DNA of 25,545 bases from a virus. The notes under the pieces were generated by a model. The model worked only from the letters and a program-made list of their open reading frames with translations, was not told where the DNA came from and made no database searches. The stretch covers positions 1 to 25,545 of IMG/VR virus record IMGVR_UViG_3300021964_000465; one strand, given 5' to 3'. Below are positions 14,401 to 21,788 of the stretch, piece by piece (the stretch's first letter is position 1; each line of letters begins with the position of its first letter). The position numbers and the translations under genes are program-made.

Positions 14401-14540
14401 TTAGATTATTAGGTAATATGTTTATGTTTATTTTGCTGGGGCTGGTTGGTCTTAGCTTCATAGATTGGCTATGGATTATAGGCGTCCCAGATAGCCAGCA
14501 CTATACAGTCTGGGGCGCGATACAACATTTCGGGAGATAA
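14397..14540 (+). CDS. Small single-TM protein near the second lysin
   Basis: This 47-residue protein starts in a four-base overlap with the previous gene. Residues ~3-30 are strongly hydrophobic (LLGNMFMFILLGLVGLSFID, then WLWIIGV), followed by a polar tail (PDSQHYTVWGAIQHFGR). The size and layout fit a small holin-like or membrane-anchoring protein linked to the SleB lysin, but there is no recognised family. Its stop is two bases from the next ATG. Confidence 0.5.
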   Translation: MIRLLGNMFMFILLGLVGLSFIDWLWIIGVPDSQHYTVWGAIQHFGR

Positions 14541-14542
14541 GG

Positions 14543-15019
14543 ATGCGAAGATTAACTATAAACGAAAAGAAAGAAGTAAATAAAAAATTGAAATGTTTAT
14601 TTTTTGGTAAAGCAGAAAAAAAACGCCGCCAAATGTTTGAACAGATATATCAAAAAAATCAAGGATATTACCTTTGTGATGAACTTGAAATAATAATAGG
14701 TGATTATATCTGGTTAAAATATATGGATTGGCTTCTTAATGAATCAGGAGAAAAATATACTTTTGAAGAAGCATCAAAACAATCATATGATACCATCGAT
14801 TATCCTATTATCACGGGCGTTACTTATTATGATATCACTGAAGGGGAAAGTTATTTAGTTCCTTTTTTCCCAAGTATTGAAACAGACGAGTCAAGTTTTT
14901 TCTATCAAGATTATCTTCAAGATATAGCTTCTAATGCTGAAGATTTACTAGAATATGCAAGGAAAGCCAGTAACAAAAATTTTGCTAAAAAAAGGGAACA
15001 ATCAAAATGCGTTATTTAA
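14543..15019 (+). CDS. AT-rich hypothetical accessory protein
   Basis: This 158-residue protein has a GGGAG ribosome-binding site ten bases before its start. It opens with a lysine/arginine-rich segment (MRRLTINEKKEVNKKLKCLF), then a helical part (KKRRQMFEQIYQKNQGYYLC), and an aromatic, acidic C-terminal half (SSFFYQDYLQDIASNAEDLL). Sampled lines of this gene run near 29% GC, against over 50% in a sampled portal-gene line, so it may be a recent arrival. No domain is recognised. The last 13 bases overlap the lipoprotein gene. Confidence 0.55.
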   Translation: MRRLTINEKKEVNKKLKCLFFGKAEKKRRQMFEQIYQKNQGYYLCDELEIIIGDYIWLKYMDWLLNESGEKYTFEEASKQSYDTIDYPIITGVTYYDITEGESYLVPFFPSIETDESSFFYQDYLQDIASNAEDLLEYARKASNKNFAKKREQSKCVI

Positions 15020-15240
15020 TTATAGCAATAGCATTAACAGGATGCGCTAAGTTTGAACCTGTTGTTGATTTAAGAGCCAGCGAAGATAAGGCGCATTTAT
15101 ATCAGCGAGACTTAACAGAATGTCGGATGCTGGCATCGATGGCTAGGGGCTGGATAGATAAGGCATTGATAAGCGATAGCCCGATGGTTACTAAGTGTTT
15201 GGAAGGGCGAGGGCATAACGTATTGAATAATCCATCCTGA
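15007..15240 (+). CDS. Small lipoprotein, possible outer spanin-like protein
   Basis: This 77-residue protein has a short signal peptide and a lipobox: MRYLIIAIALTGC, with Cys13 as the lipid site. The mature part (DKAHLYQRDLTECRMLASMA; VTKCLEGRGHNVLNN) resembles small phage and alphaproteobacterial lipoproteins with two conserved cysteines. In a lysis set it could serve as an o-spanin that bridges the inner and outer membranes, but no matching inner-membrane spanin is clear; the alternative is a superinfection-exclusion lipoprotein. Confidence 0.65.
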   Translation: MRYLIIAIALTGCAKFEPVVDLRASEDKAHLYQRDLTECRMLASMARGWIDKALISDSPMVTKCLEGRGHNVLNNPS

Positions 15241-15257
15241 TATGTCATTGTCGCGAT

Positions 15258-15443
15258 ATGGAAGTAGAATTTTTTGAAGAAGATGTTGTCTGTCATCATT
15301 GCGAAGAACTTACACGCGGAATCGTGGAACAGCATTCAGCGCAGATCGTTTGTTCGGTTTGCGCTGATGTTATTTTCGATGCTAGGGGCATCGGCGGTGG
15401 CAGTGTCTTTATGCTAACCTTAGAAGATGAGATGATCCATTAA
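15258..15443 (+). CDS. Small zinc-ribbon-like protein
   Basis: This 61-residue acidic protein has CHHC (12-15) and CSVC (32-35) pairs, a minimal zinc ribbon. I see no clear ribosome-binding site before its ATG. It ends in a TAATG overlap with the gpZ-like gene. It may be a transcription or late-gene regulator, as small phage zinc ribbons often sit just before late operons, but there is no direct evidence. Confidence 0.55.
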   Translation: MEVEFFEEDVVCHHCEELTRGIVEQHSAQIVCSVCADVIFDARGIGGGSVFMLTLEDEMIH

Positions 15444-16090
15444 TGCAGATTAGTGTCACAAGTAATGCAAGCGCAGTTGCTAAAGCTATGGATGGGCTGG
15501 GTCGCAACCAGTTTCCATTCGCAATGTCAATGGCATTGAACGATGTGGCGCGTCAGGCTGGATCTAAAACGCTAAAAGAAAAAGCTGATGATGTGTTTGA
15601 GGGCGGTGCAGTACCATACACAAAAAGCGGATTTCGATATAAGAAAAGCAATAAGCGCAATTTAACAGCGGAAGTGTTTGTTGAACGCGGTCGCGCTGAT
15701 TATATGCGGTTACAGATATATGGCGGCATCAGAACGCCAAAAGATAAAAAGATATTGATCCCCACGCAACACACCAGACTAAATCGTTATGGCAATATCA
15801 CACGCGGCACTTATTCAAAGATAATAAACGATAGATCCAAATATTTTAGCGGCATTCCAAAAGGATTGAGCGGTGATCAGAACAGGGGAATCTGGGAGCG
15901 ATACGGACGCGCTACAAGGTCAGGCGGTCAGCGAATACGCAAGGTAGCAAACTTTAGAGACAGGGCAAACTATCAGGCATTGTTTCCATTTAGGAAAACA
16001 GTTGAGGGCGTGGTATTTGCAAGACGTACTGGCTTTGCTGATAGATTTCAGGTAAGGCTAAAAGAGGCGTTAAGGAATAAAAAACGATGA
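15443..16090 (+). CDS. Putative virion morphogenesis protein (tail completion, gpZ-like)
   Basis: This 215-residue basic protein has an N-terminal helix bundle (NQFPFAMSMALNDVARQAGS), a middle part with YTKSGFRYKKSNKRNLTAEV and repeated Arg/Lys, and a C-terminal helix (FADRFQVRLKEALRNKK). This resembles the lambda minor tail protein Z group that completes the tail's head-proximal end. In lambda Z lies after the head genes; here it comes before the methyltransferase and terminase, so the order differs. The call is moderate; another neck or virion protein is possible. Confidence 0.5.
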   Translation: MQISVTSNASAVAKAMDGLGRNQFPFAMSMALNDVARQAGSKTLKEKADDVFEGGAVPYTKSGFRYKKSNKRNLTAEVFVERGRADYMRLQIYGGIRTPKDKKILIPTQHTRLNRYGNITRGTYSKIINDRSKYFSGIPKGLSGDQNRGIWERYGRATRSGGQRIRKVANFRDRANYQALFPFRKTVEGVVFARRTGFADRFQVRLKEALRNKKR

Positions 16091-16190
16091 TTGCAAGTAA
16101 AAAGGTACTGTCTAGCTGTTTTCGTCATGGGTTGTTCGGCGGCGCAAAGTTTATTTAGCGATAGTATAAAAAGGGACGTTTCGTTTTATT

Positions 16191-17435
16191 ATGGAAATAC
16201 AAACAGTTGATATAGATAGCGTAATACCATACGCAAAAAATCCGCGAAATAATAAAGAGGCGGTGTCAAAAGTAGCGGCATCATTGAAAGAATTTGGGTT
16301 CAGACAGCCGATAGTTGTGGACGCGGAAATGGTTGTAATCGCTGGGCATACGCGCTTGGCGGCATCTTATAAAATAGGTTTGAAGCAAGTGCCGATTCAC
16401 ATTGCAACCGACCTTACAGAAAATCAGATAAAGGCGTATAGGATCGCAGACAACCGCGTTAGCCAAGAGGCGAAATGGGATGAAGATTTACTGGCGATTG
16501 AGTTAGGCGATTTAAAGCTAGATGATTATGACTTAACGCTAACAGGTTTTGATGATAATGAATTAGACGCGTTATTAGCTGAAGCCATAGAAGAAGGGCT
16601 GGTTGATGAAGATCAAGTGCCAGCCGAACCAGAACAGCCAGTTAGCGTTCTTGGTGATGTTTGGATATTAGACCAGCATCGCGTTATGTGCGGCGATAGC
16701 ACCAGCATCGATGCGGTTGATAAATTGATGGAAAACAAAAAGGCGGATATGGTTTTTACTGACCCGCCATATAATGCAGATTATTCATCGCGGGTGGACA
16801 AATCCCGCCGCAAGCCTTGGGGCGGGATTATGAACGATAAAATGACTCAAGTGGCGTTTAATGATTTTTTGATTGATATCAATTCAATGCTTTGGGAAGT
16901 AATTGTAGATGGCGGGTCAATATATGAGTGCATTGATTGGAAACGCTATCCACAAATGGCAAACGTGTTTGCTGATGCCTTTAATCAAAAAGCAATGATA
17001 ATTTGGAACAAAAACTATTTTGGTCTTGGCACTTATTATAGGACAAAGCACGAAATTATTTTGTTTGGCGTTAAAGGTGATAAACTTAACACTTGGAACG
17101 CAAATCACGATGAAATGGATGTTTGGGATATAAAAAGGGAAAAGGTAAGTAATTATCAGCACCCAACACAAAAGCCAGTTGAATTAATAGAACGCGCTTT
17201 AAATAATAGCAGTAAAGCTGGCGATGTAATTTTAGATGTTTTTGGCGGTTCTGGTTCTACGTTAATAGCTTGTGAAAAAAAGGGGCGTAGGGCTAGACTA
17301 ATGGAACTAGACCCTAAATATGTAGATGTAATAATTAAACGATGGCAAGATTTCACAGGCAGAAAAGCAACACACGCCGAATCTGGCAAAACATTTGATG
17401 AACTAGAAAATGTCAGCAACAACATTTCCGCTTGA
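16191..17435 (+). CDS. ParB-domain DNA methyltransferase (orphan)
   Basis: This 414-residue protein has a ParB/Srx-like domain at 1-~90 (SVIPYAKNPRNNKEAVSKVA; VVIAGHTRLAAS with GHTRLAAS at 52-59), followed by a DNA-methyltransferase domain with motif IV TDPPYNADY (DPPY at 191-194) and later motif I DVFGGSGSTLIA (FGGSG at 351-355), a beta-class N6/N4 order. No restriction enzyme is next to it. It may protect phage DNA or mark it for packaging, as it sits just before the terminase. The AAGGG site is ~15 bases from the ATG, an unusual spacing. Target sequence is unknown. Confidence 0.85.
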   Translation: MEIQTVDIDSVIPYAKNPRNNKEAVSKVAASLKEFGFRQPIVVDAEMVVIAGHTRLAASYKIGLKQVPIHIATDLTENQIKAYRIADNRVSQEAKWDEDLLAIELGDLKLDDYDLTLTGFDDNELDALLAEAIEEGLVDEDQVPAEPEQPVSVLGDVWILDQHRVMCGDSTSIDAVDKLMENKKADMVFTDPPYNADYSSRVDKSRRKPWGGIMNDKMTQVAFNDFLIDINSMLWEVIVDGGSIYECIDWKRYPQMANVFADAFNQKAMIIWNKNYFGLGTYYRTKHEIILFGVKGDKLNTWNANHDEMDVWDIKREKVSNYQHPTQKPVELIERALNNSSKAGDVILDVFGGSGSTLIACEKKGRRARLMELDPKYVDVIIKRWQDFTGRKATHAESGKTFDELENVSNNISA

Positions 17436-17964
17436 TACAATAGCAAAATTATTAGATTTGACCCCGCGTAGGGTTCAGCAACTATCGGCAGAGGGCGTTA
17501 TACCGAAAGCAGAGCGCGGTAGATATGAATTAGTGCCAGCCGTTCAGGGTTATGTTAAGTATCTTAAAGAAAGGTCAATCAGGGCTGATACATCTGGCGA
17601 TGATTATAACGCCCATAGAACGCGGCTAACTAAAGCTAAAGCAGACATGGCAGAAATGGAAAAGGCGCAAATAGAAGAACAGCTTATCCCAGCGAATGAT
17701 GTGGAAAAAGTATGGGTTGAGGTTAGCCAGAATATGCGTCAGAAATTATTGACCTTGCCACAACGAGCCGCCCCTGAAGTTTTTGCCGCAGAAAAATTAG
17801 TTGAAGTTAAATCGATTTTAAAAGAACAGGTTTATGATGCCTTACAAGAAATCGCGGAAATCGAAGTCAGAGTCAGTCAGCCTATCCGCGCATCCGACAG
17901 CGATACGGATAGCACAGGCAACGCTGAACACGATGAAGCCGCCAACCGACCTAAAGCTGGATGA
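17410..17964 (+). CDS. terS: Small terminase subunit (Nu1-like)
   Basis: This 184-residue protein has an N-terminal winged-helix DNA-binding motif (IAKLLDLTPRRVQQLSAEGV, then IPKAERGRYELVPAVQGYVK), as in lambda Nu1, and a helical oligomerisation region (RLTKAKADMAEMEKAQIEEQ). It would bind the packaging site and guide the large subunit. The first 26 bases overlap the methyltransferase gene, and its last 32 overlap the large terminase, consistent with coupled expression. Confidence 0.82.
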   Translation: MSATTFPLDTIAKLLDLTPRRVQQLSAEGVIPKAERGRYELVPAVQGYVKYLKERSIRADTSGDDYNAHRTRLTKAKADMAEMEKAQIEEQLIPANDVEKVWVEVSQNMRQKLLTLPQRAAPEVFAAEKLVEVKSILKEQVYDALQEIAEIEVRVSQPIRASDSDTDSTGNAEHDEAANRPKAG

Positions 17965-19717
17965 ATGGGCTGATAAATATAGGCGTTTATCAGCAGAATC
18001 ATCGGCAGAAGCTGGGATATGGAATACTAACCGCGCCGCATATCAGCGCGGGATGATGCAAGCAATATCTGACCCCACTATAGAAAACGTGGTTTTTATG
18101 ACAGGGGCGCAAGTTGGCAAAACAGAAATAATAAATAATGCTATCGGCTATTTTATACATAACCAGCCATCCCCGATGTTGGTGGTGCAACCAACTTTAG
18201 AAATGGCAAAAATGTGGTCTAATGATAGGCTTGCGCCTATGCTTAGAGACACGCCAGTTTTAAAAAACGCAGTTAAAGATGCGCGGTCTAGGGATTCAGG
18301 CAATACACTTTATCAGAAATCATTTAGCGGCGGTTATATAGCTATCGTCGGCGCAAATAGCGCGGCTGGGCTGGCTTCAAGACCAGTGCGGTGCGTTTTT
18401 CTAGATGAGGTTGATAGATACCCACATTCGGCGGGTTCAGAGGGCGATCCGATTGACTTGGCAAGGGCTAGGACTAAAACATTTAGCTATAATAGAAAGA
18501 TTGTAATGGTTTCGACGCCAACCAATAAAGGCGCGTCCAGAATTGAAGCCGCTTATGAAGAATCCGACCAGCGTATGTATTTTGTGCCATGCCCAGATTG
18601 CGACCATAAACAGACCTTGAAATGGTCGCAAGTTAAGTGGGAACAAGATAAACCTGAAACCGCGCATTATATTTGCGAAGAATGTGGCAGTGTATGGGAT
18701 GAAGCTAAGCGATTAAGGGCAATAAGATTTGGCGAGTGGCAAGCAACCGCCCCTTATACTGGCACGGCGGGGTTTCATCTTAATGGCATCTATAGCGTTT
18801 GGGTTGGTTTAGACAGGGCGGCGAAAGAATTTCTAGCCGCAAAAAAATTGCCTGATACATTGCGCGTTTTTATAAATACTTATCTCGCAGAATCCTATGA
18901 ACAAGAGGGCGAACGCGTGGATGATTATGCGGTTGCAGAACGCGCTGAAGTGTTTGGCGATAGGCTAGATAGCCGCATTCAAGTTATAACCGCTGGCATT
19001 GATACGCAAGACGACAGGCTGGCGATTGAGGTTGTAGGACATGGGCGCGATGAAGAAACGTGGAGTTTAAGCTATAAGGAACTATACGGCGACCCATCCA
19101 CGCCCCAATTATGGCAAGATTTAGACAACGAATTAAAAGCTACTTATATAACCGAAGATAATCGCAAGCTGGACATCCGCGCCGCCTGTATAGATTCGGG
19201 CGGTCACTATACGCAAGCCGTTTATAATTTCGTCAGAAGCCGCGAAGGTCGCCGCATTTTTGCCATAAAAGGGATGGCTGGGGAAAGCCGCCCGATTGTT
19301 TCCAGACCCAGCCGCAATAACATCGGCAAGATAAGACTGTTCACTTTGGGGGTTGACAACATCAAGGAATTGATTTTTTCGCGATTAAAGATTATAATTG
19401 AAGGGGCTGGATATTGTCATTTTCCAAATGACAGACCAGATGAATATTTTAAACAGCTTGCGGCATCCGAAAAGATTGTCACAAAGTTTCATAAAGGATT
19501 CCCACGGCGGGAATTTGTAAAAACTCGAACGCGGAATGAAGCATTAGACTGCCGCGTTTATGCAATAGGGGCTTTAGCTATTTTGAATCTTAATCTAAAT
19601 GCTTTAGCAGACCGAAATGAAAACCGTAAAGCTGACAATTCAGCCAGCGAACAACCGACAGTAAATAGACCAATGCGCCAGCCTAGATCTGGCGGTTTTG
19701 TTAATGGATGGCGTTAA
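17933..19717 (+). CDS. terL: Large terminase subunit (GpA family)
   Basis: I start at ATG 17933 (594 residues), 32 bases inside the small subunit gene; a longer start would overlap by 131 bases. The ATPase has Walker A TGAQVGKT (57-64) and Walker B VFLDE (155-159); CPDC and CEEC pairs follow in the middle, as in the lambda A/GpA group (PF05876). The C-terminal part holds the nuclease domain, with acidic residues such as TAGIDTQDDRL. It cuts concatemers and drives DNA into the prohead. The stop overlaps the next start (TAATG). Confidence 0.93.
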   Translation: MKPPTDLKLDEWADKYRRLSAESSAEAGIWNTNRAAYQRGMMQAISDPTIENVVFMTGAQVGKTEIINNAIGYFIHNQPSPMLVVQPTLEMAKMWSNDRLAPMLRDTPVLKNAVKDARSRDSGNTLYQKSFSGGYIAIVGANSAAGLASRPVRCVFLDEVDRYPHSAGSEGDPIDLARARTKTFSYNRKIVMVSTPTNKGASRIEAAYEESDQRMYFVPCPDCDHKQTLKWSQVKWEQDKPETAHYICEECGSVWDEAKRLRAIRFGEWQATAPYTGTAGFHLNGIYSVWVGLDRAAKEFLAAKKLPDTLRVFINTYLAESYEQEGERVDDYAVAERAEVFGDRLDSRIQVITAGIDTQDDRLAIEVVGHGRDEETWSLSYKELYGDPSTPQLWQDLDNELKATYITEDNRKLDIRAACIDSGGHYTQAVYNFVRSREGRRIFAIKGMAGESRPIVSRPSRNNIGKIRLFTLGVDNIKELIFSRLKIIIEGAGYCHFPNDRPDEYFKQLAASEKIVTKFHKGFPRREFVKTRTRNEALDCRVYAIGALAILNLNLNALADRNENRKADNSASEQPTVNRPMRQPRSGGFVNGWR

Positions 19718-20304
19718 TGACTAATTTGTTTGATACCGATAACGCACCAACTTTAGAACCAGACCAGCTTGTTGTTGGCGATAGAATTGTCTGGCGTAAA
19801 ACGAATTTAAACAGCGATTATCCATCTACTGAATATAGTGCCGCTTATGTTAGCCGCGTTTCGTCTGGTGGTGGAACGCATGAATTTACAGTTGCGGGCG
19901 TAGCAGATGGAAATGATTATTTATTTACTATTACATCAGTTGCAAGCGCAGATTTTGACACTGGACACCATCACTGGCAGTTAGAAATAACACGCACCAG
20001 TGATTCAGAACGTATTGTTATAGCAACTGGTAGCTGGGACATTATAACCGACTTAGATAACAACGTAGATCCCAGAAGCCATGCTGAAATCATGGTTGAT
20101 AAGATCGAAACTGTTTTGCAAGGGCGGGCTGACGCTGATGTTGCTAGTTATAGCATTCAAGGGCGGTCATTAACCAAGATTTCACCAGATGAATTAATTA
20201 AATGGCGCGATTATTATAAAGCTGAAATCGTTATGGAACATCGCAAAGACCATATTAAGAATGGACGCGCTACATCTGCAACCATTAAATATAGGTTTAT
20301 ATGA
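19717..20304 (+). CDS. Head-tail joining protein: beta domain fused to gpW-like C-terminus
   Basis: I start at ATG 19717 (195 residues) in a TAATG overlap with terL; an earlier ATG at 19708 is possible. Residues ~1-120 are beta-rich (SAAYVSRVSSGGGTHEFTVA; HHHWQLEITRTSDSERIVIA). The last ~70 residues (ETVLQGRADADVASYSIQGR; LTKISPDELIKWRDYYKAEI) resemble gpW, which lies between terminase and portal in lambda, exactly as here. gpW is normally ~68 residues; the N-terminal extension is unusual. Confidence 0.65.
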   Translation: MTNLFDTDNAPTLEPDQLVVGDRIVWRKTNLNSDYPSTEYSAAYVSRVSSGGGTHEFTVAGVADGNDYLFTITSVASADFDTGHHHWQLEITRTSDSERIVIATGSWDIITDLDNNVDPRSHAEIMVDKIETVLQGRADADVASYSIQGRSLTKISPDELIKWRDYYKAEIVMEHRKDHIKNGRATSATIKYRFI

Positions 20305-21788
20305 TGGGCATATTTGATTTATTTAAAAGACAACCGCAAGAACAGCCGAAATATAAAAAGCGGAATTATGCGGCGGCTAGGGGTGGCAGATTATTCGGTG
20401 ATTTTCTGGGGGCAGACAATTCAGCGGATGGCGAATTAAGGTTCAATCTGGAAACATTGCGTAATAGGTCGCGTGAATTAGTGCGCGATAATGAATTTGC
20501 GCGGCGTTACATGAATCTTTTAAAAACGAATGTGATAGGCGATACTGGATTTCATTTGCAAGTTAAAGCGCGGAACGAAGATGGCAAGCTAGATGGTGCT
20601 GGCAACAACCTTATAGAAAATGCGTGGAAACGCTGGGGGCGTTTAGGAACGCCAACAGTCGATGGGCGAATGTCGTGGTATGATTGCCAGCGATACGCGA
20701 TGGAAGCACTAGCGCGTGATGGTGAATGCTTTATTAAGATAGTCACTAACGCTAAATATCGCGATGGATTCGCGTTACAGTTTTTAGAAGCTGATTTAAT
20801 CGATGAAAAAAAGAATGATGTTTTAGCGAATGGCAATCAAATCCGCATGGGCATTGAAATGGATAAAGCGCACAAGCCAGTCGCGTATTATGTTTTAACC
20901 AGCCATCCGAATGATAAATATTATTTACAGCATACAGAAAGAAAGCATAATCGCGTCCCAGCCGAACAGATAATCCATCTTTATATGCCGACAAGAACGC
21001 ACCAATCTAGGGGCGAGCCATTTATGGTTTCGGCTATGTCAGCATTAAAGATGCTGGGGGCTTATCGTGAAGCTGAAGTTATCGCGGCACGCTTAGGCGC
21101 AAGCCAAATGGGAATGCTAACCACGCCGACAGGCGACGATTATATGGGCGATGGGCTGGAAAACGATTTTACACCAGTGATAAACGTAGAACCAGCGGCT
21201 ATTCACCAGTTGCCAGCGGGTTATGATTTCAAGATGTTTAGCCCTGAACATCCGAACACTGGCTATGCAGAATTTGAATCTGCAATGCTACGCGGCATTT
21301 CATCAGGTTTGGGCGTTTCTTATGCCAGCTTATCTAACGATTTATCCAGTGTAAATTATTCTAGTATTAGGCAAGGCGCGCTCGATGAACGCGATGGCTA
21401 TCGTTCACTGCATCAATTTATGATCCAGCATTTTTGTGAGCCTATTTTCAGACTTTGGTTGGAATCTGCTATGGATTTTGGCGGCATACCATTGCCAGCG
21501 ACAAAATATGACAAGTTTGCTGAAAATGCGATGTTTAGGGGTCGCGGTTGGAATTGGGTTGACCCGCTTAAAGAAATAAATGCGGCGGTTGTCGGTTTGA
21601 ATAACGGTATTATGTCAATGCAAGATGTCGCGGCGCATTATGGGCGCGATGTTGAAGAAACATTTAGCGCAATCAACCGCGATAAAGAACTAGCTGAACA
21701 GTTTGGTCTTTCAATGGCGTTTGAACCATTCGGCGCAAAGTTCCCAACAGATCCAGAAGTGACAGGGGGCGATGATGGCGACTTATAA
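20301..21788 (+). CDS. Portal protein (lambda gpB family)
   Basis: This 495-residue protein starts in an ATGA overlap with the previous gene. LRNRSRELVRDNEFARRYMN, LKTNVIGDTGFHLQV, and the ALARDGECFIKIV pattern are typical of the lambda portal family (PF05136). The later NVEPAAIHQLPAGYDFKMFS and SSGLGVSYASLSNDLSSVNY segments fit the wing and stem regions. The portal forms the dodecameric DNA gate at one capsid vertex. Its end overlaps the protease-capsid gene by 17 bases. Length is normal for the family. Confidence 0.93.
   Translation: MMGIFDLFKRQPQEQPKYKKRNYAAARGGRLFGDFLGADNSADGELRFNLETLRNRSRELVRDNEFARRYMNLLKTNVIGDTGFHLQVKARNEDGKLDGAGNNLIENAWKRWGRLGTPTVDGRMSWYDCQRYAMEALARDGECFIKIVTNAKYRDGFALQFLEADLIDEKKNDVLANGNQIRMGIEMDKAHKPVAYYVLTSHPNDKYYLQHTERKHNRVPAEQIIHLYMPTRTHQSRGEPFMVSAMSALKMLGAYREAEVIAARLGASQMGMLTTPTGDDYMGDGLENDFTPVINVEPAAIHQLPAGYDFKMFSPEHPNTGYAEFESAMLRGISSGLGVSYASLSNDLSSVNYSSIRQGALDERDGYRSLHQFMIQHFCEPIFRLWLESAMDFGGIPLPATKYDKFAENAMFRGRGWNWVDPLKEINAAVVGLNNGIMSMQDVAAHYGRDVEETFSAINRDKELAEQFGLSMAFEPFGAKFPTDPEVTGGDDGDL

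Noticed and set aside
16087-16158. A 23-codon frame starting at the ATGA overlap after the gpZ-like gene
   Set aside because: It is too short, has no ribosome-binding site beyond the overlap and no recognisable motif; the ~100-base gap is more likely leader DNA of the methyltransferase gene. A TATAAA at 16165 has no matching -35.
17834-17932. Longer start of the large terminase
   Set aside because: It would overlap the small subunit gene by 131 bases, and the extra residues are Ser/Lys-rich without family similarity.
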